Positions 24,605-35,141 are shown, counted from the stretch's first letter. The stretch is DNA of 64,000 bases from Lineus longissimus (GCF_910592395.1 NC_088322.1:8987431-9051430); one strand, 5' to 3'. Program-made: numbers and translations. Notes: generated by a model not told the origin, from the letters alone.

Positions 24605-27600
24605 ATCTGCCTTGCTTGTCCCAGATATTATATGCAAATGAGGTTAAAGCGGTATCATATTTCTTTGGAGCTGCCAGTTTCCATTTGCTTCCATATTGCG
24701 ACCCGTTGTATCAGGTTTTAGACAGCATTATTTGTATCTCTGGATAGTCCTTCTGATTAAAATGTATCACTCTCGTCTTACATAGGATCAGCTTCTTCAG
24801 TTGTGTAGGCTTTGATTCTTTATAGTGGTCAGGTGTTGGGGATCATCATCCATTCATCTTCCTCGTCCCATGCAAATTATGTAAAAGTGGTCTCATCTTT
24901 CTCGACAGGTGTCAGAGTTCCACGATGCTTCCATAATGCGGCCCGTTGGTTATATCAGGTTAACTCTTCTTCCTTTTACAGTAAAATAGAGACTTTCTGT
25001 TTTCCCTGTTATATCAATGTTTAAGGAGCAACACATTCGCAAAGAAAGTGAGAGCTACAGTCTTCTTGTTCATCATCTTCTGCAATCCCAATCTAGATGA
25101 CCAGTCTTGTACTGCATGGAGATGAATACTGTCGTCTCTTTTATTTCGTAACTTTATAACGGGAACTTTAAAGCTGGTCCTCGATTTAGATTCAAGGAGA
25201 GCTATACGATTCTTAGTAGTCCTTTGCATTGGTAGAGGCGCGCCGAAAATCGTTGCCGTCCCACAAAAAAGGCGCGGATGCGTGCTAGATCAACTGAATA
25301 TGCCACTTAACCAACTCTCTGTAAAATTGGTAGAGAAATCCCCTGTTGGTCTTTTTGGGAAATTGTATGCCCATTACTCCAACCCCGCCCCCATTCAAAA
25401 CTATCTCATTTTAAACATGTATAGTAGAACAACGGAGAGGTTGTACCAATGACATGACTGATGTACATGTACGTAACTGTCTGCAACAGAACCTGTGCAT
25501 TTATTTTACACAATTACTAGGTAACTAACTTGTATGACGTGAATAATTCAAGACTTCCACATCATATCACACCATATCATATCACACCATAAGCTACGTA
25601 ATATGATGAGTTTATTAGTTACTGTCCCTTATTGTCCAATGATGCATTGTTTTGTGTTAATAAGCAAGGGATGTCTAAGGAATGGGCAGTCATTATACCA
25701 ATAACTTTGACATGCTGTGCATACCTTGTGGTTAGTTCAGGACCATATTGAATAGACAGAATGAATGGAATATGACATAACATGAAAGGATGTCTTAACC
25801 AATCGTATTAAAAGGAGATGATCACCGAGGGTTTCTGATGATAGAAAATGGGTACCAAGTGTCGGTAAACTATATACAGGGTGGCCCCATATAAACAGTC
25901 GCCCATACTCAGTACTTCTCAGTGTTAGTGAGAATAATCTTTCCAGACGAAGTATGAGACTCCAGATTAGATCCAGGAGTTCCAGTTTTAGTTTACAGGC
26001 CAATTATTTTAGGAAACGCGAGAGTTATTTTGCAGTTGTTCTGTTTAAGTTCTTCATTCGCTCGAATTACACCTGGCTATGTTTCACAAACATTGCTCTG
26101 GATCGAGCTTTATCTACACCTACTTGATTTAATTGAGACTTATTGATGTAATTTTATATCCCTGAAAATCCTTATTTCAATATTTAAAAAAATCGAACCA
26201 GTCGCCAAGAAAGTCGAATACAGAACATGAACATGTTGGGAAATTTCAGAGTATTCAGGCGGGAGACATGTGTAAGAGTTCAGATTGGGTTACACAAAGT
26301 CACCAATAGGGATCTCTCTCATAAGGCAGTACATCGAATTTATGCATGCTTTTACGAAGATATTTATCGCTGAACCAAACACGGCAAAGTACCCCAACTT
26401 TGCTATAGTTACCTGAACACCACGAATTTGACCGGGTCGCACCTGCCTAGAGCTCCCTGTATCAAATACAAAGAGAAGCGAACATTTATCAACAAAACAT
26501 AACCTACCTCATGTTCGTCTCCAATAGTTTGCTCTGCTGTCAAAACCGCAAGATGTTGACATCAAATAATATTTTTCTTGCATATTGCATTTTCAAGTAC
26601 GAAACTTGACGTTCTGAAGCAGGGTGATATGTTTACTCAATGTGAATGATATTTTTCCTGAAGTAATTAGCCTTTAGTTAACTCTTGGTTGACAAAACGA
26701 ATAATGCTACTATCATGATTATTGGGGCGAAGGATACTACCTTCCTGATGACAGGGGCCCCGACGCCATTGCATTGATGATTGTCTTTGTATGGACTACT
26801 TACGAATGATAGTATTTTTAATTGGAAGCTCTTGATAGTAGTATTTTATAATGGTACCATTCATGTCCTGATTCGATTTAATCTCGAAAATATTTTCGGC
26901 ACTTAAGCCCCAATTCCTTAAATGGTTAACAAGGTAAACAACCTGGCAAATGCCAAGGGTAGAATACCAGATTTGTCTGCTGGAATGATTGAGGTAATTT
27001 AAGATTATTTCTGTCAGAGTCGAAGGAGACATTCAGCCGAAGATCAGGGACTGGTTCATTCCGAGACGGAATTTATCAAAGCCCATCGCGAACCCGCAAG
27101 ATTTTTGACAGTACCAATCCAAGTATAGGACATCTCATAAGTCATATAACAATAGAAAGAAATTGCTTGGGTCCAAGGCATGTCTGAAAGTAGGAGGAAG
27201 AGGAATTTAGATTGACCACTTTAAAAGTGATGTTTCTCAACGTTATCTGGAGGGTCACGGTGTCATTTGCAACATTGACGTTACGCATTGAAAATAAAGT
27301 GAAATATTTAAGGGCCTGTCGTCCTGAATTCTTACTTTCATGTATGAAATTGATGCAAAGGCGAAGGGCATACCCATTTTACAAATTGGTGTCTCCCACC
27401 CATTTTCCATCCCGACTGAACAGTGTTGAATTGTATCCAACGACCATGTGCATACCACGAACATGACTAAGGGGCCTTGGCTTGCATATCGTAGGTCGGT
27501 GAGCTTAAGAGTATATGGGAGCTTCGTAACAGAATAAAACAAGAGGGAACATTTTTTTATAGGGAAAAACAAAACCGCTGTTCCTATTATCTGCACAATT

Positions 27601-27727
27601 TAACATCAGCTCAGCGCTACTGGCTAAGCTGTCAGAGCGAATAATTGTCTTTATCTTGAGATCTCGGCCATTGGCATTTGGGTACACTGCCACGCAGAAA
27701 GCAAAAGCATTTGCAAGGGAAGGGGGC
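24605..27727. other. Non-coding; one M1 relic, otherwise nothing recognised
   Basis: No gene is recognised. A diverged M1 copy lies at 26290-26460. The longest frame (113 codons, minus strand near 27255-27596) has no domain. Confidence 0.5.
26290..26460 (+). mobile_element. MITE family M1, diverged copy
   Basis: Ordered M1 blocks: TTACACAAAGTCACCAATAG, GATCTCTCTC, CAGTACATCGAA, TGCTTTTACGAAGATA, GCTGAACC, and a right end CTGCCTAGAGCTCCC. Termini are decayed, with no TTAA. Confidence 0.45.
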
Positions 27728-27734
27728 TTCTAGG

Positions 27735-28115
27735 ATCTTCATAGCCAAGTGGTTAACACTGCTGGCTACTCAGCAATAGGGCGTGGGTTCGTTCTTAAAT
27801 GAGTGCTCAGGATTGTTTTTCTGGATGAACAGAGTTGGCTTTTAATCACGAACCAAAATTCCTGTCTCACTCTTCACATTCCTACGAATGTGACGTAAAC
27901 CCTAAGTGCCGTTTATCTTGTGTCTATGCCAGGGCATGCAAAAGACCCGAGCAAGTGAGAAACACTCACAGCTTGCATGGACGTACCTTTGGCCGCAGGC
28001 AGAGTCACTAGGCAAATGAACTCAACTTATGCCTGACCATAGTGGCACGTAAAAACAGTCATCCCGCCTTGGAGGAGGAATGATCCCTCGAGAATGACGC
28101 AAAGTAAACTAAATG
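27735..28115 (+). mobile_element. tRNA-derived SINE (family S1), full-length type
   Basis: The head carries RNA polymerase III promoter boxes: an A box TAGCCAAGTGGT at 27742-27753 and a B box GGGTTCGTTCT at about 27785. Their 43-base spacing is like a tRNA gene. The body follows with ATTCCTGTCTCACTCTTCAC, TATGCCAGGGCATGC, GTCACTAGGC, AGTGGCACGTAAAAACAGTC and CCGCCTTGGAGG. Other copies are at 8270-8530 (truncated) and 40093-41110 (split by an insertion). SINEs are transcribed by Pol III and copied by a LINE's reverse transcriptase; the partner LINE cannot be identified here. Confidence 0.75.
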
Positions 28116-29282
28116 AATAGCTGTGAAGGTATGTCGCAGAGTTTCGATACACTGATCCACTCCCGTGATCTGCCTGTTCGATGATGGCACCCTGAGGTTT
28201 AATCACTTTGGATGGTCAGAACATGGCTCCTCTACTGTAGTCCCATCTGTCAAAGACATTAGAGAAAATCTTTGCCACTGTGTTGGGATCCATTGACACG
28301 CTTGCGTGACATTCTGCTTCATGTCACCCTAAGGGTTAATAGATTTTAAGTGGTCAGAAGCCAGCTCCTCGATATGGCCTTCTCGGTCATCCTGGACTGG
28401 GGCGGAATGTTGACTTTGGCTGACTAAGACATCACAAACACATTAGGGGTGATTCAGTTGGATTGGTGGCACGATGAACAGTGGATTGGCCGCAATATGG
28501 TTGCCAACGATTGGCGAAGTATCCCTGGTGTGTGATAAGGTCAGATCATGTGCTTAGCCTATTCATTTGCGAAAATAAACGTGAAAAATGAGCAGTTATC
28601 AAGAGGAGCACCGGAATGGCTGCAGTATTTACTGATTGTAACACTGAGTTGAATATATTGACAAATAGATTGACAAAACGCATTCCCCAAACAACATGTT
28701 GTTGCTGCGACCTGCATTGTAACCACTACCACATGCCTAACGTGCTTGGAAGTTCTCATTGCTCAGTGACTCTTAATTGCAGAGAGGACTTATGACTGAC
28801 GGCCTTAGCTATTTTCTCATGTGGATGGACAGCTTTTAATTTTTGTAAAGGTGATCCAAGTTGCCTAAGTATTTACGGTTAACTCAAAAACACAACACCA
28901 GCTAGGCTAAAAGCAGTTCAACACCGCTGTTATTGTTTCTAACTGAAGAGCAATGCACTCCACGGCCGACAGAATCCACCGAGCTGCCTCATATAGATAG
29001 TGTATTATTTAGGCAAGACATAATTCAATAATGTTGACAAACAATCTGTCGACATCAATGACGTTAGCTACAATGTATCATGTAGGAGCCAGTTTTCGCG
29101 GGTCTTATCACTAAGTGCAGATTTACTAGCTTCCAGCGATTCCATACACGCAAAAGCTTATTTATTACGAAATTTGAGATCAATAACGAAATATCTGGGG
29201 TGCTGCGTGGATGTTTTAAGCGTGAATTAATCTTGAAATCGCTCACTGAAAGATCGATGCAGACCAAAACAAATCCGAAGCG
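28116..29282. other. Non-coding; nothing recognised
   Basis: No gene is recognised. An element GTTTTCGCGGGTCTTATC at about 29092 resembles ATTTTCGCGGGTATTGCG at 29291, possibly sub-terminal repeats of the transposase-bearing element. A TTTATT at about 29160 would read AATAAA on the minus strand, a possible but distant poly(A) signal for the transposase gene. Confidence 0.4.
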
Positions 29283-29316
29283 GCTCCCCCATTTTCGCGG
29301 GTATTGCGCATGCGCG
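29283..29316. promoter_or_regulatory. Candidate element end with NRF1 palindrome
   Basis: GCTCCCCCATTTTCG (29283-29297) is matched in inverted orientation, with one base less, at 32218-32231 on the far side of the transposase gene. It is followed by TGCGCATGCGCG (29305-29316), a full match to the NRF1 consensus. It could be the left terminal inverted repeat of the transposon or an unrelated promoter piece. No TA target duplication could be fixed at either end. Confidence 0.35.
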
Positions 29317-29611
29317 TCTACGGTGGCCCAGAAGGCTTCAATTCATCAATTAAGAGTGCCAAGATATAAGTCAGGTAAACGGTTGTGAACGGGCATGTTA
29401 TAATGGGATGGGTATCTAGAGTGAATTAATCTATAACTCCCTATAATTACCTTCCTAAGTGATACCTTAGGTAAAACACCTGAATGCAGTCCTTTGGGGT
29501 CATCAAGGATTGATATGATAATGATATCTATTTACAAAGTAGGTTAGCTATTATACACTGTTTCATAGATATTGACATAGATACACTATTTACATATTCA
29601 TTGCAAATTAA

Positions 29612-29725
29612 GGGCCATCCATTTGAATATACTTGCATCTAAGTGCCCCCCCCCCCAAACAATTTGGACAACCAAAACTTTACAACAGGCCCCAAATGCT
29701 TCTGATATAAAGTGGATGGCCCCAG
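29612..29725. repeat. Short inverted repeat (GGGCCATCCA) around a C-run
   Basis: GGGCCATCCATTT near 29612 is answered by AAAGTGGATGGCCC near 29710, about 100 bp apart, with an 11-base C-run between them. It may be a tiny MITE inserted 3' of the transposase stop codon. Confidence 0.45.
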
Positions 29726-29761
29726 ATGAGATGTTAAGTCGGTGGGTCTAATAATCTTATT

Positions 29762-32098
29762 CTAATTACAGTGGGGACAGAGGAAGGAGTCAGAGCGACG
29801 GACAACCCTGACAGGACTGCAATATTTCAGGTGGCACCAGTGGCCACAGTGATCACATTCCGCCCAGTTGAAAATTTCAAGGATGTATGTTGGATGAGGT
29901 GGCGTCCACTTTTTGCACACGCAACAAAGTTTTGATGGATCGGTTGGCTGATCATCGTCATCATCACTGCTGCTGGCATGGTCTTCAGGGGTCGGCCTAG
30001 TTGACGATGGTCCAGCCTCTGCAACATCTGCTTCCATGGGCTCAGGGATGATGTCAGGGGTCTGCTGAAGTGGAGTGGCCGGAGTCTCAATCAAGGGTGC
30101 TGACTCTTCTTCCGTTACACCGGTCTTTTGGTTATTAATTGGATGGTCATCCTCGGTTATTGCGCCAAAGAATGTTGGTGCCCTCTTCCTCTTCTTGGTT
30201 GGTGGTGTGGTTGGTCGGGGTATCCTATCTGCGAGAAATTTATCAGCTGCGTTGACATCCTGGGAGTGGATGGAGTCTTTAGTGTTAGGACGATGGGTGA
30301 CGGACTGGTTGGGGAGATAGTCAATCTCAGGAATCTTGGTGGCGTCAAAAGGATGAATCCCTGTTTTCTTAAAAGAACTGATGAGGTTAGCAGGAGCAAG
30401 GCCCTTTGGATAGGCCTTGCATACCATAGGGCAGATGTCATATCGGGTGATGAGTCTTCCAGGATTGGTCCTCAAGAAGCTTGCCATCTCCCTGTTGAGA
30501 GCGCGCTTGAAAGGTCCAAAGCATGCCACATCCAGGGGCTGCAATCTGTGTGAGGTGTGAGGAGGCAATACAAACAGAATTATATTTTGAGACTTGGCCC
30601 AGTTGATGATCTCAGAGTTAATGTGGCTTTTGTGTCCATCATACAGGAGGATGATGTGCTGCTCTGGGTCGTTCCTGCGGACGATGTACTTCAGGAAATG
30701 TTCTGTTATGTACTTTCTAAACACTGTACCATTTGACCAGCCATTATCACTCATAGTAGAGGCTGCTCCAGGCATAGCTCCTTGCATCAGGTCTGCGTTG
30801 GCACGTTTTCCGGCAAATACAAAGTACGGGGGCATAGCATTCCCTATTGCATTCCCACATGCAAGAACTGTGGTGATCGCGCCTCGAGTAGATGTGATTG
30901 CTGGCAGGCGTTCATTGACAGGGCCAACAATCCGTGGTGGGTTGTGCTCTGTATTCACACCTGTCTCATCGAGGTTGTATATCAATTCAGGCTTGTCCAT
31001 GAGATTATACTTTTGGAGGATAGCTTTGAGATCATTATAATACTTGTCAATTAGTTCTTTGTTAAAGGCTTTAGCCCTTAACATGCTTAATGATCTTGGT
31101 GTCTGTAACTGTAAACTTGGCCATCTTGACATGAAGCCGGAATACCATTTGAAGGACAATGGCTTCTGTGTTGGTGTAGTCTTTACCAATGATAAGAGAA
31201 GGTCATTTCCGAGGTGAACGATGTCTTGCCTGGTGTATCCATATCCTCTTCTTGCCATATCTTCAATATGCTCCACCATGGTGCGCTCGACATCAGGGGC
31301 AAGGATAGTTGGAGGGCCAGAACGCTTTGTGTCGGGTCTTATTCTCCCTGAAATTGAAGAAAACCATTGATAAGTTAGGATGCATTGATAACAAATGGCA
31401 ATTCATTTCTATATTTAAGTAATTAAACTAGCCTAATGGTGAATAATTTAATAAATATCTGAAAAGAATCTCCATGTCTTAAGCTACTTCTTTACTTACC
31501 AGCAACACGGTCCCTTAATGTTGTTTCTGGGACACCAAAGAGTTGAGATGCTTTCCATGGTCCAGCAGCACCAGAAATAACAAAATCATAGGCCTTTTCA
31601 AGAGATTCAAGGTCATATCGGCGGTAACCACCAGCCTTCATTGGAGTTTTCTGAAAGAAATCCAGTTGATTTCTTTTAAAGAAGGTAGAAATCACCACAT
31701 CCCCATAATAATAATTAAATATAACGTACAACAATGTATAAATATAATCATTTTATTGCACTGATCACATAAATATGACATGAAAATTGCAGGAAAATGG
31801 AATATAAGCCTTAACAGTATGATAATAATCATTAAATTTTCATCTAGTCTTAAAAGGGTTAACAACACCCTTTATAACATTTCTAATGAGCCACCATACT
31901 TTTTGTTACGCGCATGCGCAGTGCGTGCCTCATTATTTATGCGAGCGCTCTTAGCGCCGCACAGTGACGCTCTAACAAACCCTTTCTTATCAGTGATATA
32001 AGCGACTGATTGTTGTGTTTCTGTGCAGTGCATGATCCTTGGTATTGACCCAGTGTTTTGAAGGTAATTAGAGAATTGCTTACCTGTTTATGACGCAT
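29762..32098 (-). CDS. Pogo/Tigger-type DDE transposase with pipsqueak HTH and C-terminal PHD-like finger (3 exons, 583 aa)
   Basis: Coding exons, minus strand: 32098-32084, 31650-31500, 31347-29762; stop TAG at 29764-29762. Introns are 31651-32083 (donor GTAAGC, acceptor TTTCTTTCAG) and 31348-31499 (donor GTAAGT, acceptor TTCAATTTCAG); the frame closes exactly to 583 residues. Domains: pipsqueak helix-turn-helix about 17-58 (core ending VPETTLRDRVAG); CENP-B/Tc5-like second DNA-binding region about 66-150 (LSFKWYSGFMSRWPSL); DDE nuclease with D182 (NLDETG), D292 (YDGHKSH) and D328 (HRLQPLDV), spacing DD35D; basic patch 439-446 (TKKRKRAP); acidic run 515-521; Cys/His finger 530-582. Family members cut and paste their element in the nucleus through paired terminal repeats, usually at TA targets. 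No stop or frameshift was found, so it is young or kept by selection. A domesticated gene is possible; flanking inverted repeats are uncertain. If exon 1 is wrong, Met9 in exon 2 could start a slightly shorter protein. Confidence 0.9.
31348..31499 (-). other. Intron 2 of the transposase gene
   Basis: This 152-bp intron is bounded by GTAAGT on the 5' side and a pyrimidine-rich TTCAATTTCAG on the 3' side. It interrupts a glycine codon (phase 1) at the end of the pipsqueak domain, so the first DNA-binding module sits almost alone in its exon. Confidence 0.85.
31651..32083 (-). other. Intron 1 of the transposase gene
   Basis: This 433-bp phase-0 intron has donor GTAAGC after MRHKQ and acceptor TTTCTTTCAG before KTPMK. 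It contains an NRF1-type palindrome CGCGCATGCGCA at 31909-31920, which suggests promoter or enhancer activity inside the intron. Confidence 0.75.
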
Positions 32099-32231
32099 TT
32101 TGGGCGCTTTCTTTGCGGAACGAAATGAAAATCAAAATCAGAAAATTTCTTCTCTGGAAACGAAGTGACGCGCGAGAAAACGGGAAAAAACGGGTTTTCG
32201 CGAAATTGGGGATGACTCGAAAATGGGGAGC
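32099..32231 (-). promoter_or_regulatory. GC-rich upstream region of the transposase gene with E2F-type palindrome
   Basis: The 130 bases before the start codon are markedly richer in CG than the surroundings. TTTCGCGAAA at 32196-32205 is a perfect palindrome of the E2F type. No TATA box is seen. The outer edge (CGAAAATGGGGAGC, 32218-32231) is the candidate right inverted terminus. E2F/NRF1-type sites would tie expression to dividing or germline cells; that is inference. Confidence 0.45.
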
Positions 32232-33413
32232 AGCACCATACTGGTTGCTGCTTGCAGACACCGCTTAGTGCTGTTCATAATAATTGCCGTTCTGAAATCT
32301 TTAGATGTTCCAGATAGTTACAGGCCCGAGCCAGGCAAAAAATACCCGGTATAAGGGGTTCGTAGTTGTTTGTTTCATCATTTGACCACACTCATCGAAG
32401 CTTGGAGGCAACCTTGGAATTTACCCTAATCCAGGATGGCTGCCAAAATAAACAAAATGGCCACCAATTTCCCTTAAATGTACTCTGAGGTTGTTTTGCC
32501 TTTGGATTTGGTGTTCTTTTGTCAGGAATAGGTCTTCGTTAGGTTCATGTCGATTTCTCAATGGCGGTATTTTCTGGCAAGTTTTCTCTGATTTCGACCA
32601 CTTTATGAGTCTTACAGTATAGTACGGAATCATTCTTGGAGACTCCTGATCCCAATGTCTGTTCATAATTCCTTCATCAATAGCAGTGCTTGATCAGGTA
32701 CCCTAGATTTTTAACAACTCCGTTTATTGCAATTCAGGAAGGACGTGGTTGCAGTTAGGTTAATGGCACCACTAGTTTGGAAAGTCCAATAGGATATTAT
32801 ACGCTGGGATGTAGGGACCAAATGAAAGAACACGATTAGGTTCTAATATATATTTGGTAAGGAGCAGTATACTTGCAACTGAATTTGCATACATGCCATG
32901 CACCTCATAAATTTTCAAGTCTAGCAATTGGATATGATATACTCTAGTTTGGAAAAGATAGATATTCTCTTGGTGTAAACTGGGAAGGAACCATTAGTGC
33001 ACTCCGTAGGACATGTGTGAATCTACCAATAAAATGGTGTGAGTAATTCAAGAACTATTCCTACATATAGTAATTACTGCTGGATAGTGGAGCTGCTTTG
33101 CAAATAACAATATTTGTATTTGAACTGAATCTACTTTTTGAAATAAAAGGAAAATGAACGTGACAACTGTGTCATATCATCACAGGAACTTTATGAGTTT
33201 TGCAGCTATTTTTATATATTTAAATATTTGTATCATCTAACGTACTGAACTTAAAGGAAATGGATATTTAGGATTTCATTTTGTGGCGTTAAAGCAGAAG
33301 CTGAATATTGCCTGATCGTCAAAATGGATGAAAACTGGGTTAATCAACGAGAACCCAAATGACCACTCTGCGTAACCTCTTTTGGATTTATTTTGGTTTT
33401 TGTTATTGGATAA
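32232..33413. other. Non-coding intergenic region between divergent genes
   Basis: The segment separates the transposase gene (minus) from the candidate exon at 33471 (plus). I see no repeat or domain. A hairpin-forming pair AGCAGCA/TGCTGCT lies around 32229-32254. Confidence 0.5.
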
Positions 33414-33470
33414 ATGTGTTCATTTGGTCCAATGCATATTCAAAGGGATAGACCCCCACGCACTCGAACA

Positions 33471-33618
33471 ATGAGTTCTCCTTCTGGATTCTCGGCTTTT
33501 CTCAGCGTTGACCAGCCGCAACCGCCAACTCCTGGGGGTTCGGGATCGCTGCCTACGTCACCAAATTATGCTCGGCGAAAGTGCGTGGTGAAATTAGATG
33601 GATGTCAATATACGATAG
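33471..33618 (+). CDS. Candidate first coding exon of an unidentified gene
   Basis: The open frame from ATG at 33471 (context ACAATGAG) runs to a strong donor GTAAGT at 33619, ending in phase 1 after about 49 codons. The encoded start is rich in Ser, Pro and Gly (MSSPSGFSAFLSVDQPQPPT, then TPGGSGSLPTSPNYARRK) followed by a compact, domain-like segment, CVVKLDGCQYTI. Base composition is richer in GC than the flanks, as expected of coding sequence. In-frame upstream ATGs at 33414 and 33432 could extend it, but the protein from 33471 looks most natural. I do not recognise the family, and the next exon was not located in the window with confidence. Confidence 0.5.
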
Positions 33619-33989
33619 GTAAGTTGAATGAAATATATTATGCTGGTTTGTGTCCTACACAATATCATTATAACTCTTAGCATGGTGTATTTGCCCCGAT
33701 TTTATTATTCATAGTCAATTTCAAAAGTTCTTTTTCAAAAGGGAGGGATGCCCACTGCATCTACCCCTGGATCTGCCACTCGGCGCCTCTGTTGAAGTTT
33801 TAGCCCGGCCATTCTGATGTATATAAGTATGTTTCTTTTTTACTGCCTTAATGGCCTACGCCATTTGTTGAAAATTTGAAATCAGGTCAAATCACCTAAC
33901 TGTCATAAATGATCGATGCCGGCAGTTTAGGTTACAGTCTTCCTCTGAACACGCAATAACTTGACCTGAACTGGGCTGCAAAGTTTTAA

Positions 33990-34282
33990 AGGGATAACTT
34001 GGGCAGAGGTGTAGGTGGCAAGAAGGATAATTCCCCTGCTTACCATCATGCGCCGCCACACGTAGCATCACACTAAGTTCATCTAGTGATTTTTGCTCGT
34101 GCTGCAAGGCTGAGTTGGACAAAGCCGACAAATGTCAGTTAAATGTAAGGTTTTATTCCATTCTGGTGGACTGTCTATTCCAGTTTAGTGATTTTCCCAT
34201 GATCCTGTTTGGAGAAGTTACAGGTCAGCTGGAACCCATATTTATATGCAAAACCAACATATATCATGCCCAGCTAGTCCCT
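33990..34282. mobile_element. MITE family M2, 293 bp, flanked by TTAA
   Basis: TTAA stands at 33986-33989 and 34283-34286. The left end AGGGATAACTTGGGCAGA pairs with the right end, whose reverse complement is AGGGACTAGCTGGGCATGAT. Inside are ATAATTCCCCTGCTTACCA, GCGCCGCCACACGTAG and CCTGTTTGGAGAAGTTACA. A diverged relative sits at 45315-45575. This is a non-autonomous piggyBac-type element with no coding capacity. Confidence 0.78.
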
Positions 34283-34635
34283 TTAACATTTACTCAAATC
34301 ACTTCAACTAATGCATTTATTCCCGTGTGTGTGATTGCATCAAATCTATCAGATTTTTGTCGGCGATGAAAATGTCAGCCATATGAGAAAAACTCGAATC
34401 TAATGTGTCGGAGACGGTTTAACGCACTAACGAGAAGGATTTAATATCAGAATTGTTTTTTAATGATGGTGTGATGTCAGATAACGCTGAATTTATATCA
34501 TCTATATCGTTCCGAAGTGATTTGCATAATTTTTAACCCCGTTTCTGTTAAGGGATATATTGCATAGAGACCAATCTGCAGAATCTAAAGGTTTATACAC
34601 ATAGACACATAAAAAAATTCCTTGACGTGCTCACT

Positions 34636-35141
34636 CGGAGAATCAAAATCTTGAACTTCGGACATTAAGTGCCAAGTTCAGATTCCGAGTCGTCTGGTAT
34701 TCCTGAATTCCGAGTCCATCTATAGAGTGTCTAGGAAAACAGCACTCCCTTCCTTCATAGATGCGATAATTTTCTGATTCAACTACAATGTGCTTTCAGA
34801 TATGGGGATCTTAGGGAACATGATAACTAAAGTTTCACATTAAAGTTTCCGTCCGATAGGCTGCAATAAGTGAAAAGCATTTGAAGTTCATGCTTGCTTT
34901 ACGATCTTTTGCTTCGTTACGCCGCCCAAGCAGAAACGTGGTGCTTGAAATCAGCCCATAACAGGCCAAGTATTTCTAGATCCGAATGTACGCGTCCGTT
35001 GAATACTACCTTATTGAGGTATGCCATTGGAGAGCCATTATTGCGAGGAAACTACTCAAGGACTCGGAATTCAGGAATACCAGACGACTCGGAACCTGCA
35101 CTTGGCACTTAAAGCCCGGAGTTCAGGATTTTGATTCTCCG
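34636..35141. mobile_element. Element with 82-bp inverted repeats (foldback/MITE)
   Basis: The arms 34636-34717 and 35060-35141 are reverse complements at 76 of 82 positions, starting CGGAGAATCAAAATC and ending at the inner GAATTCCGAGTCC. The 342-bp centre has a 72-codon frame without a domain. Long arms around a non-coding centre fit a non-autonomous DNA transposon. Target duplication is not clear, and the true outer border may lie 10-20 bases further out. Confidence 0.82.

Noticed and set aside
27742-27800. Functional tRNA gene
   Set aside because: The A and B boxes are present, but the cloverleaf arms do not pair convincingly and the sequence continues into a repeated SINE body.
29762-29935. 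RING finger reading of the C-terminal Cys/His cluster
   Set aside because: The order C4-H-C3 with Trp before His fits a PHD finger better than RING's C3HC4.
30128-31040. Plus-strand frames of 141 and 148 codons
   Set aside because: They lie opposite the transposase coding exon and are antisense shadows of it.
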